Source: an uncultured Bacteroidales bacterium (GTDB lineage Bacteria; Bacteroidota; Bacteroidia; Bacteroidales; P3). From it: DNA of 64,000 bases. A model generated the notes under the pieces. The model had not been told where the DNA came from, made no database searches, and worked only from the letters and a program-made list of their open reading frames with translations. Where the stretch lies: NCBI GenBank assembly GCA_944320465.1, contig CALUHO010000003.1:62001-126000 (forward strand). The letters are read 5' to 3'. This document shows, piece after piece, positions 34,785 to 44,000 of this stretch (position 1 is its first letter; every line of letters starts with the position of its first letter). A program made the position numbers and the translations under genes.

Positions 34785-37700
34785 CTAGTTTCCTCTTTGC
34801 TTTTGCTGCCTTTTCAGCTGGCGGATTTCTTTGTTCTTCTTCCGTTCGGCTTGGCGTTCAGCCTTGGTTCGACGAGGCTTGGTGCCATGCAGGAACTCGT
34901 GCAAGTTGTCGAAGTTCCGGCGGAAGACGATACCCACGCCTTGGGTATAGGAGTTTGCAGGCTTGGTCAAGTCCTGGTCGTTGGAGTGATTGAAGCCTTG
35001 CAAGCGCAGTTCCTCGGTGAATTTCCATTCAACATCCACATCGCCCACCACGGTGTTGGCCCCTGCGTTGCTTCCACGGTCGGATACGCCTAAGTTGCCG
35101 TTGATGACCAAGCGGTCGTCGAAGAGCTGCCCCGACATGGATACCTGCCATTCCGAGTTGGCGTTGGCACTGCCGGGCTTGTAATTGACACCCACGTTGA
35201 AGTCGGATCCGAATTGGGATAGGAAGTTGTTGAATTGGCTGAAAATGAACTCGGAAGAAGAGGATAGGGCCGCATTGCCCGCGCTGTTCGAGGACGATCC
35301 TTCAACGGCCATGAAGTTATTGAACATCAATAACGAGAAGGTCTGACGGAGCATTTCGTCCTCATCGTCTTTCTTCACGACGGAGAAGAAGCGGTCTTTG
35401 GTATCCTCGTCGGTATTGGCTAGTTCAATATCGAAACCGATATCCGGATTGGCCAGATTGCCCGACAGGACAATGATGCTTTTGACCGTGGCATTCTGCT
35501 TGAGTTGCTGGGCATCGTCCTCGCTGACTCCGAGCGATGCCAAAACCGGGTACAAGCTGGCTTTTGTCTGGTAATCGGCGCGTATGTTGACCCGGGCATC
35601 GGCCATGGGACCGATCCAGGAAATGGTTCCGCCTTCTTCCAGAACGAATTTGCGGTTGAGCAGGTTTACCATCGAGAAATCGAATTCCCCGGCTTCTATC
35701 GTGTAAGTGCCGAACAGCTGGGGATTGGTTCCGGGCATGTACAGGCGGAGTATTCCGTTGCCGGTGGATGTCAGGTTGCCGGACATGGATGTATTGTGCA
35801 GCCCCACGTTGACATTCAGGCCGGGGGTGATATTCAGGTTGAGATCCATTGTCAGACGGCCTTTGCGGGCAAAGCGGACACGGTTGCGCGCGTACAGGCT
35901 TTCTAAGCTGGTTTCCTTTTGGCTTTCGTCCTTTTTTTCCACGAAGCTGATGAAGTTCGAACCGCTTCCTCCGGAAGTAGGAGAGAAGTCAAAGGAAATG
36001 TCGGAGTTGTCTTCCACTTGCGCGTTCAGGAGCAAGGTCAGATCGGATACGGGGCCGGTGATGTTCAATGTCCCCGAACCGAATACCGTTCCCCAGAACA
36101 GACTGCTTGGACGGCGGCTTGTATTCATGGCCAGCAGGTTGTTGAAATCCAAGCCTAAATCCAAACGGATGTTTTTGAAGTTATTGTGTGAAATTTTGCC
36201 TTGCAGCCGGCCTTCGGTATTGAACAGAGGATCGGCAAAACGGCCTGACAGGAAATTTATTTCATTGGAATTTAAAATGAAATCCAGATTCCGGAATACA
36301 TAGCGGCTTTCTAATGCCGAGACAGTGAAGCCCAAGGAATCGGAAGAGAAGCGGGCATCGAACACAGGTTGGGAAAGCTTTCCTTTGATATGGAATGTGC
36401 CGTTCAGTTCGCCTTCGATGTCGTTGGCAAAAGAGGCGAAAAAGCCATCCAGGAACGATACCGGCAGGCCGGAGACATGGCCGCTGAAAGCCAGCTGCTG
36501 CACTTTCTTGGGCCTGTATGTCCCGGACAGGTTCAAGGCGTTGTGTTCGGCCAAGCCGTTCGAATCGGGTTGGAAGATGCGCAATGTTGCCTTGACGGCT
36601 TTTTCCCGGCTGAATGCCAGATTTATCTCTCCGTACCCATAGGGAGTTTGGTTGATATGCAGGTCTTTCAGGCTGAGCGTGGATTCCAAGTTGAAAGCAC
36701 CGTGAAAATCCTTGATTTCTGCAAAGCCATCGATGCGGGTATCGACATCCATTTTGAATTTGTGGAGCAGGAAGTCAAAATAGGCAATGTTGAAATTGGA
36801 AAAGTCTGCCCGGAGGGAGGAGGCCGGGTCGTGGGAGAGTTTGCCTTTGATCAGAATGCCATCGAGTGATTCCGGGGAATACATTCCTACGCTGTCAAAG
36901 AGCAGCGAGTCCTGGCTGATGAGGATATTCCCGCCGGGATAGTTCTGCCAAGTAGTATTGCCGGCCAGGAGCGAGAAATCCTGCAAGTCTATCTTGAAGT
37001 TCCCTTTGGATAAGAAACGGACAATCCCTTGCATGGAAGCGACCGGGCGGGCAATCCTGGCCGAGTCTTTTTTCCACCCGATGGCATAGTTCAAGATATT
37101 TTCCTCTTGTTTGTGCAGGGAAATGGCAAAGTCTTTCAAGCGGAGGCTGTCGTTCAAGTACAAGTCGTTTGCATGGAGGTTCAGGTCAATGCAGCTTGTG
37201 TCGGATTCTATGTTCAGGTTGTTCTGCATCAAGGCGATATTGCCGTTTTGAATGTAGGGCAAGTCTATATGCAGTTGCGAATGTTTCTGTTGGGCATTAT
37301 AGTTTAAGTGCATGTTCAGACCTAAAGGCATGCGCCAGGATGGAAACAATACGTCTAACAGGGAATCCGGGTTGGACAAATGCAGGCTGAGATTAAAGTC
37401 GGGCGATTTTTGCAAGCTGTCGCGGGGCGGCAGGCTGTCGTATGCATGAGGAAAATAATAGGTGATGTAACGCAGGATGTCTTCTTGGAGGTTTTTCATG
37501 CTCCATGTCCCTTGGGCATCCATGTTCAGCAAATCCGAACGGACGGAGACGGTCTTGGTATCGCTTGTGTTTTCGTTTATATGCAGTCGTAGGCTGTCTA
37601 AGAGGAAGTTGTTTCCTAATCTTGTAATTCGAGTGCCTTTCAGCAGGATATCGCCATAAATGTTGAAAAGCCGGTTTCCCTGGTGGTTGACATCGAGTCT

Positions 37701-39386
37701 GGTCTTGAGGGCGCAGTATCCGGTATCGCCCAGAAGGTGCAGAGGACTGAGATCTATATTGCGCAAATCAAGTTGGTAGCAGGTATTGGAAGAGTCGGAA
37801 CGGAAGTCCACGGTACCATTCAGGTTGAAATCTAGATCCGGATCGTGACAAGCTATCTGTCCGGAAAAGAAATTCTTGGCAAAGTCAAGGTCGAAATATA
37901 GAGGACGCATGATGTCTTTGTCGATTTCCATATTGCTGGCTACGCCTTTTATGTCGTATGACATTGTTTTCAAACTCTTTCCTATCATGGAGAAGGACGT
38001 TTCAAGATCCAGGCTCCCCAGCAGGTCTTCTTTATGGAGGATCTGTCCTATGTTTAATCTTTCGGCTTGCAGTTGCCCGTTCATGAAGGAACGGCCATGC
38101 GTGGTATCGCTTGCCGTGTTTTGGAGATGAAGGCTCCCGGCATTGGTGTTCAGACGAAGGTTGGAGACGAATTTGTCAAAGTTGCCGTTTCCTGAGTATG
38201 TTCCTGTCAAAGAGGCTGTTGTCAGATTTTGAAGAGGGGCTGGAATCTTGATGCCGAAAGCTTGGAAAATACCGATTTTGTCCAGATCGGCTTTGTTCAG
38301 GTAGAGTTTCTGTATGTCCAGATTGATACTTCCTTTTTTTATATCGGGAAGGCCTTTTATATGGAAGTTTCCTTCAAGCCGGAGAGAGTCTCCTGCAGTC
38401 AATTTGAAGTTTCTGAGCCGTAAGTTGGAGACTGGGCCTTGTGCTTTTCCAGATAAATGGATGGTGGCAGAAAGTTTTTGGGCTTCTGGCACAAAGTGGG
38501 CCAAGTCTGACAAAGCTAATTTGGAGGAAGTCTGTATGGTCCCGTTCATGCTGACTTCTTCCATGAAGTATTTGAAGCGTTTCCAGTTTTCGGCCCGGAG
38601 GTCTAAGTCCAATTCAAGTTTGCTGTCGGCTGTCTGGAGATAGGTCCCCATGAAATGCAGGCGGCCTTTGTCTACGTATATGCGCGAAGAAAAGTCTTTT
38701 ATCAATAAATCCGATTTTTCCCATGCTTCCAGATGGTCTATCTGGGCCATTACACGTCCGCACCGAGTGTAGAAATTACCTCCTGTCAGGTTGATGCCTG
38801 ACAAGGCAATGTGCTTGAAATCGGTTTGTCCTACCGGTTTGCCATCGTAATCCTCGGCATCGTAATAGAAAAGCCCGTTTTCAATCCGGATTTTGTCCAT
38901 GATGAAGGCTTTGCGCAGAGAGGTGTCTTTTTTGGGACGGGCGGCTATTTTGGCAATGACTCGTTTGAAATCGGATTGGGTATCGCCTTCGTAGCGTCGG
39001 ATAATGATTTGCGGATTCCTCAAATGGGCCGATGCCAAGGCTATTTTTTTTGTATTGAAGGCGGAGAGCGTGGCTTGGGTGTACTCGATGTAGACTGTCG
39101 GGTTTTGGTGTTTGTCTAGAATCTGGAGGCCCCTCAAGGTGGCTGTCAAGTCAAGGAAGTCTATTTCCGCGCTGATGACGCTCACTTCGCACTCCATGTA
39201 TTTGCTCAGGTATTCCGAGGCCTTGTCGGCCAAGAATTTCTGCATGAACGGAGCATGGACCAAGCCTCCGGCTAACAGCAGGAGCAGGATGACTGCCAGC
39301 AGGAGGCTGAGCAGTATTTTGCGTATAATCCGGAATGCTTTTTTCAAATTTCTATAATTTTGCGGGCGTTTGCTCTTGGCTTGCAT
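34785..39386 (-). CDS. tamB: Translocation and assembly module protein TamB
   Basis: Periplasm-spanning AsmA-like protein of about 1533 residues that takes part in outer-membrane protein assembly or phospholipid transport. A single N-terminal helix (KILLSLLLAVILLLLLAGG, about 20-40) anchors it in the inner membrane. The body is a long run of beta-strand repeats, and the C-terminal 450 residues form the TamB/DUF490 domain (RKFVLEEGGTISWIGPMADAR then RADYQTKASLYPV; QLFDDRLVINGNLGVSDR). The start MQAKSKRPQNYR at 39386 is preferred; an ATG at 39452 would add 22 residues. It is divergent from tsaD across a family-C array. Confidence 0.93.
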   Translation of the reverse strand: MQAKSKRPQNYRNLKKAFRIIRKILLSLLLAVILLLLLAGGLVHAPFMQKFLADKASEYLSKYMECEVSVISAEIDFLDLTATLRGLQILDKHQNPTVYIEYTQATLSAFNTKKIALASAHLRNPQIIIRRYEGDTQSDFKRVIAKIAARPKKDTSLRKAFIMDKIRIENGLFYYDAEDYDGKPVGQTDFKHIALSGINLTGGNFYTRCGRVMAQIDHLEAWEKSDLLIKDFSSRIYVDKGRLHFMGTYLQTADSKLELDLDLRAENWKRFKYFMEEVSMNGTIQTSSKLALSDLAHFVPEAQKLSATIHLSGKAQGPVSNLRLRNFKLTAGDSLRLEGNFHIKGLPDIKKGSINLDIQKLYLNKADLDKIGIFQAFGIKIPAPLQNLTTASLTGTYSGNGNFDKFVSNLRLNTNAGSLHLQNTASDTTHGRSFMNGQLQAERLNIGQILHKEDLLGSLDLETSFSMIGKSLKTMSYDIKGVASNMEIDKDIMRPLYFDLDFAKNFFSGQIACHDPDLDFNLNGTVDFRSDSSNTCYQLDLRNIDLSPLHLLGDTGYCALKTRLDVNHQGNRLFNIYGDILLKGTRITRLGNNFLLDSLRLHINENTSDTKTVSVRSDLLNMDAQGTWSMKNLQEDILRYITYYFPHAYDSLPPRDSLQKSPDFNLSLHLSNPDSLLDVLFPSWRMPLGLNMHLNYNAQQKHSQLHIDLPYIQNGNIALMQNNLNIESDTSCIDLNLHANDLYLNDSLRLKDFAISLHKQEENILNYAIGWKKDSARIARPVASMQGIVRFLSKGNFKIDLQDFSLLAGNTTWQNYPGGNILISQDSLLFDSVGMYSPESLDGILIKGKLSHDPASSLRADFSNFNIAYFDFLLHKFKMDVDTRIDGFAEIKDFHGAFNLESTLSLKDLHINQTPYGYGEINLAFSREKAVKATLRIFQPDSNGLAEHNALNLSGTYRPKKVQQLAFSGHVSGLPVSFLDGFFASFANDIEGELNGTFHIKGKLSQPVFDARFSSDSLGFTVSALESRYVFRNLDFILNSNEINFLSGRFADPLFNTEGRLQGKISHNNFKNIRLDLGLDFNNLLAMNTSRRPSSLFWGTVFGSGTLNITGPVSDLTLLLNAQVEDNSDISFDFSPTSGGSGSNFISFVEKKDESQKETSLESLYARNRVRFARKGRLTMDLNLNITPGLNVNVGLHNTSMSGNLTSTGNGILRLYMPGTNPQLFGTYTIEAGEFDFSMVNLLNRKFVLEEGGTISWIGPMADARVNIRADYQTKASLYPVLASLGVSEDDAQQLKQNATVKSIIVLSGNLANPDIGFDIELANTDEDTKDRFFSVVKKDDEDEMLRQTFSLLMFNNFMAVEGSSSNSAGNAALSSSSEFIFSQFNNFLSQFGSDFNVGVNYKPGSANANSEWQVSMSGQLFDDRLVINGNLGVSDRGSNAGANTVVGDVDVEWKFTEELRLQGFNHSNDQDLTKPANSYTQGVGIVFRRNFDNLHEFLHGTKPRRTKAERQAERKKNKEIRQLKRQQKQRGN

Positions 39387-39461
39387 AGCATTGGTGCTTG
39401 CCAGGAGGCAGTGCGGACAGGTTTTGCTGCAAGTCAGGGAGAATGCATGCAAACTTACAAA

Positions 39462-39629
39462 GATAGTGAAAGTCGAGTGCCATGCAAAAAGAGCTTGCTT
39501 GGTTTTGCATGGCCGAGACGCATCCTATCTTCGACGACAGTCAAAGATAGCGAAAGTCGAGCGCAGAGCCGAACGAAGTTCGAGCTATGCCGAGACCAAG
39601 CTATCTTCGGCGACAGCCAAAGATAGCGA
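39462..39629 (-). repeat. Family-C palindromic repeat array 2
   Basis: Opposite orientation to array 1. One full core (39513-39565) and two partial cores flank two spacers. The spacer around 39480-39512 has perfect 11-bp arms GCCATGCAAAA/TTTTGCATGGC around a loop containing AGCTTGC, the complement of the GCAAGCT seen in the other copies. The second spacer (about 39566-39588) has weaker arms. The array fills most of the tamB-tsaD intergenic region. Confidence 0.8.
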
Positions 39630-39694
39630 TAATTGGAAATTTGCTTCCGCGTGTTTATTTATGGAAAGCATGCCGGAAATAAAAACGGATTGGA

Positions 39695-40702
39695 ATGTCA
39701 TATATTCTTGCCATAGAATCGTCTTGCGATGATACTTCGGCCGCTGTCCTGAACGGCGACCTTTTGCTCTCCAATATGATTGCCAGCCAGAAGGTACATG
39801 AAATGTATGGAGGCGTGGTGCCGGAGCTGGCATCCCGTGCCCACATGCAGAATATTGTACCCGTGGTGGATGCGGCCTTGAAAACGGCCGGAATCGGAAA
39901 GGAAAAGCTCGATGCGATTGCCTTTACCCGGGGGCCGGGCTTGTTAGGCTCTTTGTTGGTCGGGGTTTCCTTTGCCAAGGCCTTGTCTTTGTCCTTGCAT
40001 ATTCCATTGGTGGAAGTGAACCATCTGGAAGCCCATGTACTCTCGCATTTTTTGCGGACACCCCAGTATCATCATGCGCCCTCTTTCCCTTTCCTATGCC
40101 TGTTGGTTTCGGGCGGTCACACACAGATTCTGAAGGTGGAAAGCCCTTCCAAGTTCACTACATTGGGTGGGACTATCGATGATGCGGCCGGGGAGTGCAT
40201 CGACAAGGCGGCCAAGATCATGGGGCTAGGCTATCCGGGCGGCCCGGTGATAGACAGGATGGCCAAGGAAGGGAATCCAAAAGCTTTCAAGATAGCGCGG
40301 CCCCGGATTCCGGGCCTGGATTTCAGTTTCAGCGGCTTGAAGACCTCTTTCCTGTACATGGTCCGGGATCATTTGAAGGAGAACCCGGATTTCATCCAGC
40401 AGAATGTGAATGATTTGTGCGCTTCGGTGCAGGCGGCGGTGGTGGACAGCCTGATGGAAAAATTAGTCATGGCTTCGCGCCAGACAGGCATCCGGCAGGT
40501 AGCGATAGGCGGTGGTGTTTCGGCCAATTCCTTGTTGCGGAGCCGCATGGAAGAGGGGCAGGAAAAGTACGGGTGGGAAGCCTTTGTGCCGCCTTTCTCG
40601 TTTACGACCGACAATGCCGCCATGGTGGGAATGGCCGGGTATTTCAAGTTCAAGGAAGGCTGTTTCTGCGATTTGTCGGCTGTGCCTTACGCCAGAGCCT
40701 AA
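39695..40702 (+). CDS. tsaD: tRNA N6-adenosine threonylcarbamoyltransferase
   Basis: Catalytic subunit of the t6A37 pathway, which transfers threonylcarbamoyl from its AMP adduct to A37 of tRNAs reading ANN codons, with TsaB and TsaE. The 335 residues match the family. Visible are the N-terminal ILAIESSCDDTSAAV, the metal-binding HLEAH at about 109-113, SGGHTQIL near 137, GGTIDDAAGECIDKAAK near 155, and the C-terminal GGGVSANSLLR near 270. A perfect terminator lies just after the stop. Confidence 0.97.
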   Translation: MSYILAIESSCDDTSAAVLNGDLLLSNMIASQKVHEMYGGVVPELASRAHMQNIVPVVDAALKTAGIGKEKLDAIAFTRGPGLLGSLLVGVSFAKALSLSLHIPLVEVNHLEAHVLSHFLRTPQYHHAPSFPFLCLLVSGGHTQILKVESPSKFTTLGGTIDDAAGECIDKAAKIMGLGYPGGPVIDRMAKEGNPKAFKIARPRIPGLDFSFSGLKTSFLYMVRDHLKENPDFIQQNVNDLCASVQAAVVDSLMEKLVMASRQTGIRQVAIGGGVSANSLLRSRMEEGQEKYGWEAFVPPFSFTTDNAAMVGMAGYFKFKEGCFCDLSAVPYARA

Positions 40703-40723
40703 AAGCTATCTCTATGGAATGCA

Positions 40724-40747
40724 AAAAGGAGGCTGGAGCCTCCTTTT
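40724..40747 (+). terminator. Intrinsic terminator after tsaD, entered by a family-A insertion
   Basis: AAAAGGAGGCT, loop GG, AGCCTCCTTTT, a perfect 11-bp stem including its T tract. The last T residues are part of the TTTAA target duplication of copy A3 (40745-40749), so the insertion cut the T tract. Confidence 0.88.
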
Positions 40748-40749
40748 AA

Positions 40750-40942
40750 CCCAAATCGGTCATTAGACTTTGGGGAGATTGCCCGCTTGTGTCATGCAGC
40801 ATGCTTCTCGCCTAGCCGAAGGCGTAGCGGGCTACGTCGAGGCGTAGCGAGAAACAGGATGCGGACAGAGGCGGGCAAGATGCCCGAAAGCCTCACTTTC
40901 CCAATCAAAAACGGACTCGGCGTGTCTAATGACCGATTTGGG
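40750..40942 (+). mobile_element. Family-A palindromic repeat, complete copy A3
   Basis: 193 bp, perfect 19-bp terminal inverted repeats, TTTAA duplications at 40745-40749 and 40943-40947. The left duplication lies in the T tract of the tsaD terminator. It belongs to the AAACGGACTCGG subtype. Confidence 0.94.
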
Positions 40943-40952
40943 TTTAACACCC

Positions 40953-40991
40953 AAAACCAATACCGGCGCGAGTTGGCCGAGCCGGTATCGG
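40953..40991 (-). terminator. Intrinsic terminator after the large T9SS adhesin
   Basis: On the minus strand CCGATACCGGC pairs with GCCGGTATTGG (one G-U pair) and is followed by TTTT. It lies 42 bases past the stop at 41034. Confidence 0.75.
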
Positions 40992-41033
40992 AATTTTCAA
41001 AACGAGGATTTGGAATCATCTTCAGCTATGTTG

Positions 41034-44000
41034 TCATAGTACAATTTTCTTGACGAACAGTTTCCCGTCTTGCCTTATCAGGACTAAGTAAAGGCCTTGG
41101 GCTGCGTTTTCCATCGGGATTTCCGTCAGGCTTTCTGAAACAGAAGTCCGTCGGGCCATGTTGCTGCCGTTGATATTGCAGATTTCGGCCTCGTAAGCCC
41201 GTCCGCTCAGGTTCTGGATGAAGACGTGGCGGCTGGATGTCCAGACTTTGAAATCCTGCTGCAGGCTGGCTTCGTTCTGCACGTCGGTAATGAAGACCAC
41301 CTGCAGGCTGTCGGACATGGCGGTTTCCTCGTTTTCGTAAGTCGTCAGTACCTGGTAGATGTAAGTCTGCCCTTCGGTTACGTCCTTGTCTTGGTAGGCA
41401 AAGATTTGTTCCGGTTGCTTTTGCAGGCTGTTGCCGTCGCGGCAGAGCTGGTAACCCTCGATGGCGATTTCAGGATACTGCGCTTTGGCTGCGCTTGTGG
41501 AAAGCAGCGGATATTGCGTTTCTTCGGCTTTCTGGCGTTTGATTTGGAGTTCGCCGTTTTGCGATGCCGGAGCGAACGAAACCTTGCGGTCTTGTTTCAT
41601 GTTGCCCGCGTCCAAGGGATGCGTCACTACTTCCAGGACTGCATCGATGCACCAGTTGCCGTTTTCTTGATTTGCGAACTGCTCGCTCAGGGTCGTCCAG
41701 TTGCTGCCGTCTTGGGAGAACCATTCCCCTTGTCCGGTGGCCACCGGGCCGGCGTCCTGCCCGAGCGGGTAGGTATTGGCTTGGTACTCGTCAATGCGGA
41801 CTCCTGCCAGGTAGGATTTCCCGATTTCCAGAAGGACCGGATAATCGAAGCTGACCGTGGTGAAGCTTTGCTCGTTCATGTAAGGGACAGCCTGTTCGGC
41901 CACGTACTGGCCGCTTTCCATGTCGATGACAAAGGCGGTGGCCTTGCAGTAGTTGAAGAAGCCGATGGAAACGGCCGAGATGGAATAATCCATCAGAGTC
42001 TGGTCGTCGGCATCTATTTTGATGGCGGCCGAGAAAGGCACCGGCTCGTTGCTGGAAGAAGAAAGGGCGAAGCCGTATTCCAGCCCGTTATGGTAGCCGA
42101 TGGTTTCCGCCGGCCCCCAGGCGGGTTCTTTCCAGTTGAGGTCGATGCTCTTGGACTGGTCGTTGATGACGGCGGTAAGCCCGCGTGCGGGAGTAATCCC
42201 GTGCTTGAACTCGATATCCACAGCGGCGGCTTCGCTCTGGTCCGAAACGCAGCCGTTGTCGTACTTGGCTTGAACCGTGTATGTGTACGAACCGTCCTCC
42301 AATGCAAAGTCGTAGAAGCCGTAAGCTCTGGGTGTCACGTCTTGGAAAAATTCCCCGTTCTTGTAGATCGAATAGCTTTCCAAGTTCATGTGGTGGCGGG
42401 CCGGGCCAATGTAGATATCGTCTACTAACAACATGAAATTATTGCTGGAGACGCAGTTCAGTGCCACGTACTTGGTCTCTTTGGGCAGGGTGTAGCTATA
42501 TTGGGTCCATTCTCCGGGCACGAGCAAGGCTTGGCCGTCGTTGAGGAATTCAAAATCCTCGATGTCCTTGCCGGTGGTGGAGTAAGCTACCTTGAGCTGC
42601 TCGTAGCCGTAGTTGAGGAAAGCCGTCCTGGCCATGAAGAACAGGCTCATGGTTCCCGTGGTATCGGTGATTTCGGGGCTGATTAGCCAGTCATTGGTCG
42701 ATGCCCCGTCCAAGCGGGCATTGAAACTGGCAACCATCCGGTTCCCGGAATAGGCTCCGATTTGGTTGATGGAAGAGGGTGTGGTCTGCATCGGGTCGAA
42801 CACGATGAATCCCAAGGCCTCTCCTGCATGGGGGTAAGTGAAATCGGTCAGGCCGTAGGTCGCAGCACGGTCCATGTCTTTGGAGGTCCATCCATTGCCA
42901 AGGTCTTCCGTGTTCCGGAAAGCTTCCATCTGCTCGAAGGATTCGTTGAAGGCTTCTCCTTCCGGCAGTTCGTTTTCAGGATAATCCCAAGTGAGGATGA
43001 CGTGACGCTGCCGTTCCGTCGAGGCTTGCAGGTTCGTCACAGTGGCGCAGTTCCCGGTATATATTACGGTGACAGTATCGGGAATCGACCAAGGGGAAGA
43101 ACATTCGTAATCGGGAAAGTCGTAGGAGGCTTGGATTTCATAGATATTCATGCCCATGACGGGGGCGCTGTCCCGGAAACGCATGTCTGTGACCAGGGTG
43201 TCGGTCAAGGTCTGTCCGTTGCGGCGGACGGTGAATCCGGTCAGGTTCTCTGTTACCAAGGCTCCGCTTTCGGTTTCCACCGTCCATTCCAAGTCCACGG
43301 ATTCCATGCCATTGACCTCATGGCTGAGGATACGGGGCGTGTAGCAGGGGTTTTCGTAGGCGGTGTCCACTTCCAGGACAATCGGGATTTGCACGGAGGG
43401 TATCTGTATGTCGGCGTTCAGATTGAGCAGGCATTGTTCCCTGTCCCCATGGACCATGCCTTCAGTGTTGAAGTCCAAGTGGAAAGGTTGGGATTCGCCG
43501 GCGGCCAGAGACCCTTGGTATTCTTCCATGCTGATCCATTTGACGGACTGGGCCACGTTGTAGACGGCGCAGAGGTTCGCGCTTTGCTGTCCCATTCTGG
43601 AGATGGCCGTTGTGACGAAAAGGCTGAACCGGCCCGGGAAATATTCGGTGGTGCCGAAGAAGCCGGACACTACAGCGGTTTCCATGGAAGTGTATTTTGG
43701 CGGGACGTACTGCGGATGCTTGTTGGCGATGAAGTAACGTCCGGTGAAATTGGCCGAATCGAGCGAAAATTCGTAGACGCCGAGGTATTCGCCCTGCATG
43801 CCGCCTTCCGGCTCTTCGTTGTTCCGGGTCACCCAAAGCACAGGCTTCTCGTGCGAGACGGCATCTACCGCGATGTAGTTGATCCATTTGTATGAAATAT
43901 CGTAGGAATGCAGGGAGTCCCCTTCTTTGTCGATTTCATAAAGGGTGTTGTTGTCGCCGACGAAAAAGGTGTTTGCAGCAGGATTCCAGGCTGCCAGGCG

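Noticed and set aside
40787..41053. Small basic protein encoded by each family-A copy
   Set aside because: The frame has no proper start codon or ribosome-binding site inside the element, and subtype differences are non-synonymous; it is only translated when fused in frame to a host gene.
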